Below are positions 17,583 through 25,559 of a stretch of 64,000 bases of DNA, piece after piece. The translations under genes were made by a program, and so were the position numbers. The DNA lies in the NCBI GenBank assembly GCA_018336035.1, contig JAGXRD010000146.1:54364-118363 (forward strand), read 5' to 3'. Origin of the DNA: Alphaproteobacteria bacterium. Lineage in GTDB: Bacteria; Pseudomonadota; Alphaproteobacteria; Ferrovibrionales; Ferrovibrionaceae. The notes under the pieces were generated by a model. That model was not told the DNA's origin. It saw only the letters and a program-made list of their open reading frames with translations, and made no database searches. Within the stretch, counting starts at the first letter, position 1, and every line of letters begins with the position of its first letter.

Positions 17583-18541
17583 GCAACCGCAAATATTGGA
17601 TTAGCGCGGCCGCTCTGGTCGCCTTGTTGGTCGCAGTTCCAGTGGTGACCTATTCTATCGATGCGATTTTTGCGCTGACCTTCGCCACCCGCATCCTGAT
17701 TCTGGCTGCCGTCGCGGTGAGCCTGAACCTGATACTGGGTTACGGCGGACTGCTGAGTATGTGCCACGCGACATTTGTCGGCGTGGGCGCTTATGTCGTT
17801 GGCGTCGGCAGCTACCATGCATTCAATGATGGCATGGACTGGATGGCGAATGGATTCCTCCAGATTGTCGTGACCCTGGTGGTCTCCGGCATTGTGGCCG
17901 CCATCATCGGGGGCATCAGCCTGCGGACCCGCGGGATTTACTTCCTGATGATTACCATGGCCTTCAGCCAGACCCTGTATCTGGCTGCTGTCGGCGCCTA
18001 CGAGTATGGCGGCGATGAGGGCATGACCATCTTCCAGCCCAGTGTCTTTGCCGGGTTCGAGTTCAAGGGCCGGTATGTGATGTATGCCGCGGCTGCAGTC
18101 TTCTTCTGCCTGTCCGTGCTCGTCGTCGACCGCCTGACGAAGTCGCGGTTTGGCCTGGTGTTCCAGGCAACCCGGATGAACGAAGCCCGTGTGCGCGCGC
18201 TGGGTTACGACCCGGTCCGTATCCGCTTGGTCGCCTTCGTCATCTCCGGCGTCATGGCAGGCCTGGCTGGCTTCCTGCTCGCCAACAATGCCGAATTCGT
18301 CAGTCCGGTTGACCTGCATTGGGTCCGGTCGGCCGACCTGGTCATCATGGTCGTCCTGGGAGGCCTGGGGCTTGGCCTGGGGCCGCTGTTCGGCGCCGCC
18401 TTCCTGCTCATCGTCGAGGAGATGGCTTCGGGCATCACACCGCACTGGCCGATTGTCGTCGGCGTCCTGGTGCTTCTGGTCGCCATGTTCATGCCGCGCG
18501 GCCTGGGCGGCTTGTTACCGAATGAGAAACGCCATGACTAA
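17579..18541 (+). CDS. livM: Liv-type ABC transporter permease (LivM family), module B
   Basis: 320 aa. The start lies in the ATGA overlap with the upstream permease. LivM signs: AVSLNLILGYGGLLSMCHAT near residue 45, LRTRGIYFLMITMAFSQ, and the ATPase-docking VVLGGLGLGLGPLFGAAF. Multiple membrane segments. It overlaps the next ATPase gene by eight bases, exactly as in module A, which suggests that the two permease/ATPase blocks descend from a common operon. Confidence 0.9.
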   Translation: MSNRKYWISAAALVALLVAVPVVTYSIDAIFALTFATRILILAAVAVSLNLILGYGGLLSMCHATFVGVGAYVVGVGSYHAFNDGMDWMANGFLQIVVTLVVSGIVAAIIGGISLRTRGIYFLMITMAFSQTLYLAAVGAYEYGGDEGMTIFQPSVFAGFEFKGRYVMYAAAAVFFCLSVLVVDRLTKSRFGLVFQATRMNEARVRALGYDPVRIRLVAFVISGVMAGLAGFLLANNAEFVSPVDLHWVRSADLVIMVVLGGLGLGLGPLFGAAFLLIVEEMASGITPHWPIVVGVLVLLVAMFMPRGLGGLLPNEKRHD

Positions 18542-19295
18542 GCCCCTGCTGAGTGCGGAAGGCCTGCGCAAGCGCTTCGGTGGCCTGGCAGCCACCGACA
18601 ACGTCTCCCTGGTTGTCGACGAGGCCAGCATCCACGCGATTATCGGCCCCAACGGCGCCGGTAAGACCACATTGCTGTCCCAGCTGTTCGGCCAGCTGCC
18701 GCCGGACGAGGGCCGTATTGTCTTCAATGGCCAGGATGTCACCGGCCTGGATACGGCCGCGCGCGTTCAGCTTGGGATGGCCCGATCGTTTCAGGTGACG
18801 TCGCTTTGCCTGAAGTTCACGGTGCTGGAAAATGTCCTGCTGGCGAGCCAGCTGCGCCGGGGCGGCTGGAATGGCTTCTGGCGCGCTGCTACCTCGTCCA
18901 GGAGCGCCGTCGCCAGGGCAGACGAGGTTCTGAGCCAGATTGGTCTGGCCGGACGTCGGAACGCGTTGGTCGAACAACTGTCGCATGGTGAGCAGCGCCA
19001 GCTCGAGGTCGCCGTGGCATTGGCACTGGACCCGCACATCCTGTTGCTCGACGAGCCGTTGGCCGGTCTCGGGCCCGATGAAGCGGTCAAGATGGTCGAG
19101 CTGCTCAAAACCCTTAAGGGCAGCGTCACGATGCTCCTGATTGAGCATGATATCGAAGCGGTCTTCTCGTTGGCCGACCGCATCACAGTTCTTGATTTCG
19201 GCAAGGTCATCGCGTCCGGCCCCGTCGATGAGATCCGCGGCCATCCCGAGGTCCGCAGGGCCTACCTGGGCCATGGGGAGGATGAACATGCTTGA
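18534..19295 (+). CDS. livG: Liv-type ABC transporter ATP-binding protein (LivG family), module B
   Basis: 253 aa from ATG 18534; the frame is open far upstream but only as an overlap with the permease. Walker A is GPNGAGKTT near residue 40, the signature is LSHGEQRQLEVAVAL, and Walker B is ILLLDEPLAGLGP. RSFQVTSLCLKFTVLENV is the Q-loop region with the usual LivG Phe-Gln. It pairs with the next ATPase, with which it overlaps by eight bases. Confidence 0.9.
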   Translation: MTKPLLSAEGLRKRFGGLAATDNVSLVVDEASIHAIIGPNGAGKTTLLSQLFGQLPPDEGRIVFNGQDVTGLDTAARVQLGMARSFQVTSLCLKFTVLENVLLASQLRRGGWNGFWRAATSSRSAVARADEVLSQIGLAGRRNALVEQLSHGEQRQLEVAVALALDPHILLLDEPLAGLGPDEAVKMVELLKTLKGSVTMLLIEHDIEAVFSLADRITVLDFGKVIASGPVDEIRGHPEVRRAYLGHGEDEHA

Positions 19296-19974
19296 GGTCA
19301 AAGACCTGACGGCAGCCTATGGCCGGAGCCGGGTACTAGAGGGTGTCACCCTGAAAGTCGCGCAGGGTGAAGCTGTCACCCTGATGGGCCGGAACGGCAT
19401 GGGCAAGACCACGACAATCATGTCCATCCTGGGCCTGAAGTCGAAATCAGGGGGCAATGTTCAGTTCGGTGGGCGGGACGTGTCCGATTGGCCCGCGCAT
19501 AAGGTGGCCGCTTTCGGTATTGGCCTGGTCCCGGAAGGGCGCCGAATATTCCCCAACCTGACGGTCGAGGAAAACCTGATTGCCACCGCGCGGCCCGGCC
19601 AGTGGAACGTGGCGCGCGTGCTGAACCTGTTTCCGCGGTTAGGCGAGCGTAAGCGAAATCTGGGCACCCAGCTCTCGGGCGGTGAACAGCAGATGCTTGC
19701 CATGGGCAGGGCGCTTTTGACCAATCCCAAGCTTCTCATCCTGGACGAGGCGACCGAAGGGCTGGCGCCCATCATCTGCGACGAAATCTGGAAATGCCTG
19801 CACACGCTGAAGCAGGAGGGGCAGGCCATCCTGGTCGTGGACAAGCATCTCGACAAGCTGAGGCGACTGGCCGACCGACACTATGTCATTCAAAAGGGCC
19901 GCGTGGTCTGGGAGGGCAGCTCGGAGAAACTCCAGTCTGAGCGCGAGAAAGTTGAGACGTTCATCAGTGTTTAA
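19288..19974 (+). CDS. livF: Liv-type ABC transporter ATP-binding protein (LivF family), module B
   Basis: 228 aa from ATG 19288, six bases after GGGGAGG; ATG 19282 is too close to that site. Walker A is GRNGMGKTT, signature LSGGEQQMLAMGRAL and Walker B LLILDEATEGLAP. One residue differs from the usual DEP (DEA). The H-loop His is present in VVDKHLDKL. It is the last gene of the second importer and probably of the GntR-controlled transcript, although no terminator follows and the hydrolase gene begins about 100 bases on. Confidence 0.9.
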   Translation: MLEVKDLTAAYGRSRVLEGVTLKVAQGEAVTLMGRNGMGKTTTIMSILGLKSKSGGNVQFGGRDVSDWPAHKVAAFGIGLVPEGRRIFPNLTVEENLIATARPGQWNVARVLNLFPRLGERKRNLGTQLSGGEQQMLAMGRALLTNPKLLILDEATEGLAPIICDEIWKCLHTLKQEGQAILVVDKHLDKLRRLADRHYVIQKGRVVWEGSSEKLQSEREKVETFISV

Positions 19975-20076
19975 CTTGGTGTCCGGTTGTCACTGCAATT
20001 GTCGGCACTCACGTGCAGAAAGTGGCCAGATGTGAGTGGCCAACAATGCACAGCCAATAAGCAAGGAAGTTTTGGG

Positions 20077-20907
20077 ATGGCAATTGAGGAAAGAGTGTAC
20101 TCCCTGACCGCTAGCCAGGAAGCATCTTCGAAAGTGCTCGAAGAGTATACGAGGCAAAGCCTGGAAGCGCGGGAAAGGTATCCTACATATCTTGGTCAGC
20201 AGTACGGTGCACGACCGGAAGAGTGCATTGACCTGTTCGTGCCGGAGAAAAAAGGCTCTGTGCCTTTTGTGGCCTTCTTTCATGGGGGATGGTGGAAGGC
20301 GAACAACCGAATCTCCCGGGCGTTTCTGGCCGAGGAATATGTCAAACGTGGGATAGGGTTTGCATCGATTGGCTATCCGCTTGCCCCCGAGCACCAGATT
20401 GGCTCGATTGTCGCAAGCGCCCAGAGTGCATTGCGATGGCTCCATACAAACGCCAAGAGCTTCGGATTGGACGCTTCGAGGATTGTCCTGGCTGGCAATT
20501 CAGCGGGAGCTCATCTCGCGACGATGGTTGGCTCGGCTAACAGCTTGTCTCAGGCCGGTGTGCCTTCGGATGCAATCTCCGGAATCATCGCGATTAGCGG
20601 TCTTTATGATCTCCGTCCCCTGGCAGGGACCTTCGTCGAAGAATGGATGCAACTCGACGATAAGGTGATTTCTGATTTCAGCCCCATTCACCACCTCCCA
20701 CCTTCGAGTGTCCCAATGATGCTTGTCGCGGGAAAACAAGAACCGGAGGGCTTCAACCAGCAGATGGCTGAATATGCTGGGGCGCTTTCCAACGCGGGTC
20801 ACTCTGTGACGGCCAAGACAATGGACGGTCACTCACACTTCAGCATCATCGGCGAATTGGGACGTCCTGGCACGGCTCTGTTCGACTTCGTTCAAGCGCA
20901 GATTTAA
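20077..20907 (+). CDS. Alpha/beta hydrolase (esterase/arylformamidase-like)
   Basis: 276 aa from ATG 20077, seven bases after AAGGAAG; 30 further codons are open upstream but lack a ribosome site. Oxyanion motif FFHGGWWKAN near residue 65, nucleophile elbow AGNSAGAHLA near 145, and the late GHSHFSI supplying the catalytic His. This is the alpha/beta-hydrolase-3 or kynurenine formamidase-like family of small cytoplasmic esterases and amidases. Placed after the second importer and directly before a RidA-like gene, it could open an ester or amide of the imported compound. The substrate is unknown. Confidence 0.8.
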   Translation: MAIEERVYSLTASQEASSKVLEEYTRQSLEARERYPTYLGQQYGARPEECIDLFVPEKKGSVPFVAFFHGGWWKANNRISRAFLAEEYVKRGIGFASIGYPLAPEHQIGSIVASAQSALRWLHTNAKSFGLDASRIVLAGNSAGAHLATMVGSANSLSQAGVPSDAISGIIAISGLYDLRPLAGTFVEEWMQLDDKVISDFSPIHHLPPSSVPMMLVAGKQEPEGFNQQMAEYAGALSNAGHSVTAKTMDGHSHFSIIGELGRPGTALFDFVQAQI

Positions 20908-20921
20908 GAAGAGAGGACAAA

Positions 20922-21326
20922 ATGGCGATTAAGAATATCACTAGCCCTAAAGTTAAGAATGCTCCCCCGCGGACATGGACGAATTGCCTTATGGTTGGCA
21001 ATCAGTTCTTCATCTCCGGAATGACCGCCCACGACTTCGAAGGAAATGTCGTTGGTAGGAAGGACATGTATTCGCAATCGAAGCACACCTTCGAGAAGAT
21101 CCAGGCACTCGTCGAGGCAGCTGGCGGTACGATGAATGACATCGTCAAGATGACAATCTTCGTTACCGATATTGGCGAGCGCAAGGACGTGTGGCGGGCC
21201 CGCGAAGAGTTCTTCACCGGCGACTTCCCTGCATGCTCTCTGATTGGCATCAGCGCGCTGGCGACTCCGGAGCTGAAAGTCGAGATTGAAGCGACCGGCT
21301 TCGTCGGAGCATCCAAGTCTTCCTGA
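20922..21326 (+). CDS. RidA/YjgF/UK114 family protein
   Basis: 134 aa with a GAGAGGA ribosome site, 14 bases after the hydrolase gene. Typical RidA flow: NCLMVGNQFFISGMTAHD, then TFEKIQALVEAAGGTMNDIVKMTIFVTDI, and a final ELKVEIEATGFVG that forms the trimer interface pocket. The family deaminates reactive enamines or imines, and members in catabolic operons handle unstable pathway intermediates. The exact role here is open. A strong terminator follows. Confidence 0.88.
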   Translation: MAIKNITSPKVKNAPPRTWTNCLMVGNQFFISGMTAHDFEGNVVGRKDMYSQSKHTFEKIQALVEAAGGTMNDIVKMTIFVTDIGERKDVWRAREEFFTGDFPACSLIGISALATPELKVEIEATGFVGASKSS

Positions 21327-21348
21327 AGAAAGTTTGTCTTAGTCAGCG

Positions 21349-21380
21349 AGCCCGGGGCTTTCCAGTCCCGGGCTTTTTTA
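21349..21380 (+). terminator. Intrinsic terminator after the RidA-like gene
   Basis: AGCCCGGG (21349-21356) pairs with CCCGGGCT (21367-21374) across a 10-base loop and is followed by TTTTTTA. It marks the 3' end of the module B transcript. Confidence 0.9.
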
Positions 21381-21601
21381 TGTGAGTGCTTTAGTTTTTG
21401 GCACAGCTAGCGCGATAAAAGTGAAAAAAATCAGTAGTTTATGGCTGGGCGGCGGCGAGCGGCTGAATCTGAAAGTCTGTCCGAATGCGCCGGAGTTGTC
21501 GTTGAGTAGGGCGCGGTCCATATTACGGGCGCCCACAACGATTCCCCAGTGTGGCATGCATCGAAATCGCATGCTTTGCTGCCTTGAAAAGACTACGAAG
21601 A

Positions 21602-22015
21602 ATGAGCGACAAACCAAGGCTATTTTACTACATCCTGCGGAACTATACGAAGATCAACGATATCCTGAACGTGTGCCTGGACGCCGAGGATATCACCGCT
21701 GGTCAGTATACAATCTTGAGCGTTCTGGCGCGTATTGAGCCCGCCACTTCAGCGGAACTCGCCCGCCGTCAGAAGATTACCTCCCAGACGATGGGGGAGA
21801 CGCTCGGGATACTGGAATCGAAGGGTCTGATTGAGCGAGAGCTCTCCTCCGAGAATAAGAGAAACATCCTCGTCCGTCGCACAAAAAAGGGAGCAGCATT
21901 GCAAGCCCGATGCGATGCAATCGTGCGTAAGGCTGAGAAGAAATACGTGGCGTCGATGTCGCCCGATGAGGCGGAGCACCTAACAAAAGTACTCGCCAAC
22001 CTCTACTACTCCTGA
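21602..22015 (+). CDS. MarR family transcriptional regulator
   Basis: 137 aa from ATG 21602 (weak GAAG site); the upstream extension to 21551 is not helical. Winged-helix content: ITAGQYTILSVLARIEPATS, recognition helix AELARRQKITSQTMGETLGI, and the wing ERELSSENKRNILVRRTKKG. The C-terminal helix AEHLTKVLANLYYS completes the dimer. It is convergent with the acyl-CoA dehydrogenase gene. MarR proteins in aromatic-acid clusters often sense aryl-CoA thioesters. A candidate operator pair is at 26778-26794 and 30340-30352, but the link is inference. Confidence 0.85.
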   Translation: MSDKPRLFYYILRNYTKINDILNVCLDAEDITAGQYTILSVLARIEPATSAELARRQKITSQTMGETLGILESKGLIERELSSENKRNILVRRTKKGAALQARCDAIVRKAEKKYVASMSPDEAEHLTKVLANLYYS

Positions 22016-22043
22016 ACGCCATGAGATCGGCTACGCAGGTGGC

Positions 22044-23858
22044 TTAGACGAGTTCGGCCTCCAAAGCCATAAGTGTCTTGCTGGGGGCGCTTGTGCGCGC
22101 TGCCAATGCGGTTAGCAGGGGCATCTCTCGCTCAAACCACAGGCGCGCGAGGTTGAGCTTTCGCCGAGCCTGCGCGTTGGAAATATTCTTGGCATCCCCG
22201 GTAAGAATCACGGCCGACATCTCGGCCCAAGCCCAGCCTATAGAGACAATTCCGAACATCGTCAGAACGTCGTAGGCCGCCGTGAATACCGCATTTGGGT
22301 CGGCCCCATGTCCACTATCAAGGCGTTCAATTGTGACCTCTAGAAGTCTTACAGCCTCCTTCAAGGGGCCGAGCAGGAAGGACATCCCAGGCACATCAGC
22401 AGTGGACGCAATGAACTTAGTCAACGCTCCGAAATACGCCCGGCGGGCTCTGCCGCTATTTCCCGGAAGCTTTCGGCGTACCAAGTCGATCGCCTGAATT
22501 CCGTTCGTGCCTTCATAGATTTGTCCGATGCGGGAGTTTCGAACAAATTGCTCAAGGCCAGACTCAGCAATATACCCGTGCCCACCTAGTACCTGGAGGC
22601 ATGCATTTGTCGCCTCAAAGCCCTTATCGGTGAAGTAGGCTTTCATTACCGGCGTCATCAGATCGATAATGTCGGCAGCCTCGACCCTGTCGCTTTCCGA
22701 TGCCGCATTGGATGCTACCGACTGCAGGAACGCCACCTTGAGGCCTAGCGCCCGGCCGCCCTCAACGAACGCTCGACTCGACAGTAGGAGACGTCGGATA
22801 TCGGGGTGAACAACAATGGGGTCAGCGACGGCCGCTGGATTGGCAGTACCATCTGGCGCGCGTCCCGAAAGGCGCTCCCTTGCGTAGTCTGCGGCGTACT
22901 GAGCAGCAATTTCACCATATCCGACACCGAGCATGGCCGTGCCGACGCGGGCGTAATTCATGAGGAAAAACATCGGCGCCATATTGGCTGCGTTGCCCAT
23001 GGCGCCAGGCCCAGACAGTCGGTAGGCAACAGCATCGTCGAAACGAAGGACGCAGGTTGCGTTTCCGGCGATTCCCATCTTGTGTTCAACGGAATCGACG
23101 AACACACCGTTCAGGTCCCCAAGGGCGCCAGTCTCTGTATTTATGAGCCGCTTTGAAACGAGAAAGACAGATACTGCAGAGATGTCATTCGGGATATCGC
23201 CGTTGGCATCTGGAACTTTGGCGAGGACGATATGGATGATGTTGTCGCAAAGATCGTGATCGCCACCCGAAATGAATACTTTGGTGCCGTCAAGGCGCCA
23301 GGTTCCATCTGGAGACTGCCTGGCCTTGGTTCGGAGTTGCCGAAGGTCAGTTCCACAATGACTTTCGGTCATAGCCATCGTGGCGGTCCACTCGGTCTCA
23401 ACCAGGCGAGGGACCACATGTTGCTTCATCCACGGCTCGCCCAATCGGGACAGCATCTCTGAAACGGGGGCGCAGAAACTTGTGTACATCCGAAACGAGT
23501 GCGCAGTGGCGACACCAAACTCGCCCACCGGCACTGACATGACCGGTGGGAGGCCCATTCCTCCGATTTCGCTGCGGATGGCCATTTTCAACCACCCAGC
23601 TTCTTGATAGGCCGTCAGGATCGATTTGTAGGCGGTGGGGGTGCGGACCTGACCATCATGAAGCTGAGCGCTTTCTTCATCAGACTTTCGGTTGACTGGG
23701 TGTGTCAACTCCTGATGAAAGGAGGCGGCTTCGGTCAATATATGCCGCGTCGTATCCGGAGTTAGTTCCTCAAAGCCAGGGTATGAGGAATAGTCCTGAA
23801 TGCGCAGATAGTCATGCAACAGGAAGACATAGTCATCTACCGGTCCAATGTATTTCAT
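22044..23858 (-). CDS. Acyl-CoA dehydrogenase (DmdC/large subfamily)
   Basis: 604 aa from ATG 23858. This is the roughly 600-aa acyl-CoA dehydrogenase subgroup that includes 3-methylmercaptopropionyl-CoA dehydrogenase, not the usual 380-aa form. It opens with MKYIGPVDDYVFLL, the family N-terminus; MAMTESHCGTDLRQLRTKA is the flavin-contact strand, and RIGQIYEGTNGIQAIDLV holds the catalytic base Glu (IYEGT). It should oxidise an acyl-CoA to the 2-enoyl-CoA. It lies 21 bases downstream of the hydroxyacyl-CoA dehydrogenase fusion in a three-gene beta-oxidation operon (26725 to 22044), matching side-chain shortening. Confidence 0.9.
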   Translation of the reverse strand: MKYIGPVDDYVFLLHDYLRIQDYSSYPGFEELTPDTTRHILTEAASFHQELTHPVNRKSDEESAQLHDGQVRTPTAYKSILTAYQEAGWLKMAIRSEIGGMGLPPVMSVPVGEFGVATAHSFRMYTSFCAPVSEMLSRLGEPWMKQHVVPRLVETEWTATMAMTESHCGTDLRQLRTKARQSPDGTWRLDGTKVFISGGDHDLCDNIIHIVLAKVPDANGDIPNDISAVSVFLVSKRLINTETGALGDLNGVFVDSVEHKMGIAGNATCVLRFDDAVAYRLSGPGAMGNAANMAPMFFLMNYARVGTAMLGVGYGEIAAQYAADYARERLSGRAPDGTANPAAVADPIVVHPDIRRLLLSSRAFVEGGRALGLKVAFLQSVASNAASESDRVEAADIIDLMTPVMKAYFTDKGFEATNACLQVLGGHGYIAESGLEQFVRNSRIGQIYEGTNGIQAIDLVRRKLPGNSGRARRAYFGALTKFIASTADVPGMSFLLGPLKEAVRLLEVTIERLDSGHGADPNAVFTAAYDVLTMFGIVSIGWAWAEMSAVILTGDAKNISNAQARRKLNLARLWFEREMPLLTALAARTSAPSKTLMALEAELV

Positions 23859-23879
23859 CGCCAATCGCCGATATGCTGC

Positions 23880-25559
23880 TTAAAGCGACGAAAACGTCTG
23901 CCCGCTCTTTGCCATCCGAGAGAGCAGAGGTGACGGTTCGAACGGCGCACCGTGGCGGGCAAAGAGATCGGTCAGATCCGTAAGCACGCTGGATACGCCA
24001 ATCTGATCGGCATAGTACATGGGGCCACCTTTCCAGGACGGCCAGCCGTATCCGTATTGCCAAACGACATCGATATCGCTCGGACGCGCTACAATTCCTT
24101 CATCAAGAAGTTTAGCGCCTTCATTTATCATCGGGAGAATGAGCCGTTTCTCAATTTCGCTATCGGAAATCGGCTTTCTGGAAATCCCATAATGCTCAGA
24201 GGCCTGTTCGATAATTTCTGTGACTTCGGCATCCGGAATAGGACCGCGCTTCTCTGGATCGTATCTGTAGTAGCCCTTCTGCGTCTTTTGACCCAGGCGG
24301 CCAAGTTCAAATAGCCGGTCCACAAGGAAGTTCTTCTCGCCCGTTTCTTGGCGCCTTCTGTAGTTCAGCTCGATGCCGCCCGCCATATCCTGCAGTTCGA
24401 ACGTTCCCATCGGCATGCCAAAGCGCTTCAGGACCGTATCAATATCCACAGGGAGCGCGCCCTCCAGAAGGAGTCGGGCAGCTTCGCGCTCGCGTGTCAG
24501 CATCAAGCGGTTACCGACGAAGCCATAGCAATTGCCGACAACAACAGGGACCTTTCCAATTGTCTCACCGAAACGAATGCACGTCGCGAGCGCCTTCGAG
24601 GTGCTGGTCTTACCACGGATAATCTCGACCAACTTCATAACGTGGGCGGGGCTGAAGAAGTGGACGCCAACTACGTCCTGTGGCCGCTGAGTGGCCCCGG
24701 CAATCTCATCGATGTCCAATGTTGATGTATTGCTGCACAGAACGGCATTCGGACGGGCAAACTTATCAATTTGCCCGAATATGTCCTGCTTGAGCTTGAG
24801 TTGCTCCCAGACCGCCTCGATCACCAGGTCAGCCGAACGAATGCTCTCCATGCTAACGGCATGGGTAAGCGAGTTCTTAAATGCCGTGGCAAGTTCGGGT
24901 TGCAAGATGCCGCGCTCGACGTCGCGTTCTAAAGCCGACGAAACACCGCTCTCAGCTTTCTGCAGTGCACTTTCATTGGAGTCTATAAGAACTACAGAAA
25001 GCCCAGACTTGAGACATGCCGTAGCAATGCCGGTGCCCATTGTGCCAGCGCCGATAATCGCAACTATTTTCACTTCATCTGGAACAGTGGCCGCCAGGTC
25101 CGGAAAGTTTTTGCTCGCTTTAAGCGCGCCAACGGAGTAGGCGCGCGCAGCCACAGCTGCGGCAGTCGTGAATGCCGGTGCCGGTGGGCGGCCTTCCATT
25201 TTTTCAAATGCAACAGTGACGCCGTCGCCAATTTTCAGCTGATTGACATCCGCGTCGAGAATAACGCTGGACAACCGGGGACCCTCATCAAGGTCAACAA
25301 TCGCTGTAGCGGTCGGTCGCCGGGCGCCGGGAATGATGGAGAATGAATAGATAGTGCCTTTTCCGGTGGCGGCCAGCCATTCCGTCTGTGCGCTACCGCA
25401 GAGAGGGCAGCGAGAGCGGGGGTAGTAATGGTTCTCCCCGCAACTGCGACAGTGCTTTACCAGGAGTTTATTTTCCTGCGCCGCGGCCCAGAATTCCTGC
25501 GTTTCCGAAGTGACGAACGACTGTGGTGCTGCCTGTGTCTTTTTCTTCATTGGATTCAC
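23880..25559 (-). CDS. DUF35/OB-fold zinc-ribbon protein fused to 3-hydroxyacyl-CoA dehydrogenase
   Basis: 559 aa from a GTG that overlaps the thiolase stop by four bases (GTGA); ATG 25550 is a close alternative. Residues 15-130 form an acyl-CoA-binding DUF35 domain: zinc ribbon Cys37-x2-Cys40 and Cys51-x2-Cys54, then an OB fold (GTIYSFSIIPGARRPTATA). Residues 163-450 are a 3-hydroxyacyl-CoA dehydrogenase: NAD loop IIGAGTMGTGIA, SNTSTLDI, and the catalytic His/Glu in VHFFSPAHVMKLVEII. A second 3HCDH C-terminal repeat follows (EKRLILPMINEGAKLLDEG, GYGWPSWKGGPMYYAD). DUF35 proteins normally pair with thiolase-like partners as separate chains; here the domain rides on the dehydrogenase next to such a gene. 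Confidence 0.88.
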   Translation of the reverse strand: MNPMKKKTQAAPQSFVTSETQEFWAAAQENKLLVKHCRSCGENHYYPRSRCPLCGSAQTEWLAATGKGTIYSFSIIPGARRPTATAIVDLDEGPRLSSVILDADVNQLKIGDGVTVAFEKMEGRPPAPAFTTAAAVAARAYSVGALKASKNFPDLAATVPDEVKIVAIIGAGTMGTGIATACLKSGLSVVLIDSNESALQKAESGVSSALERDVERGILQPELATAFKNSLTHAVSMESIRSADLVIEAVWEQLKLKQDIFGQIDKFARPNAVLCSNTSTLDIDEIAGATQRPQDVVGVHFFSPAHVMKLVEIIRGKTSTSKALATCIRFGETIGKVPVVVGNCYGFVGNRLMLTREREAARLLLEGALPVDIDTVLKRFGMPMGTFELQDMAGGIELNYRRRQETGEKNFLVDRLFELGRLGQKTQKGYYRYDPEKRGPIPDAEVTEIIEQASEHYGISRKPISDSEIEKRLILPMINEGAKLLDEGIVARPSDIDVVWQYGYGWPSWKGGPMYYADQIGVSSVLTDLTDLFARHGAPFEPSPLLSRMAKSGQTFSSL

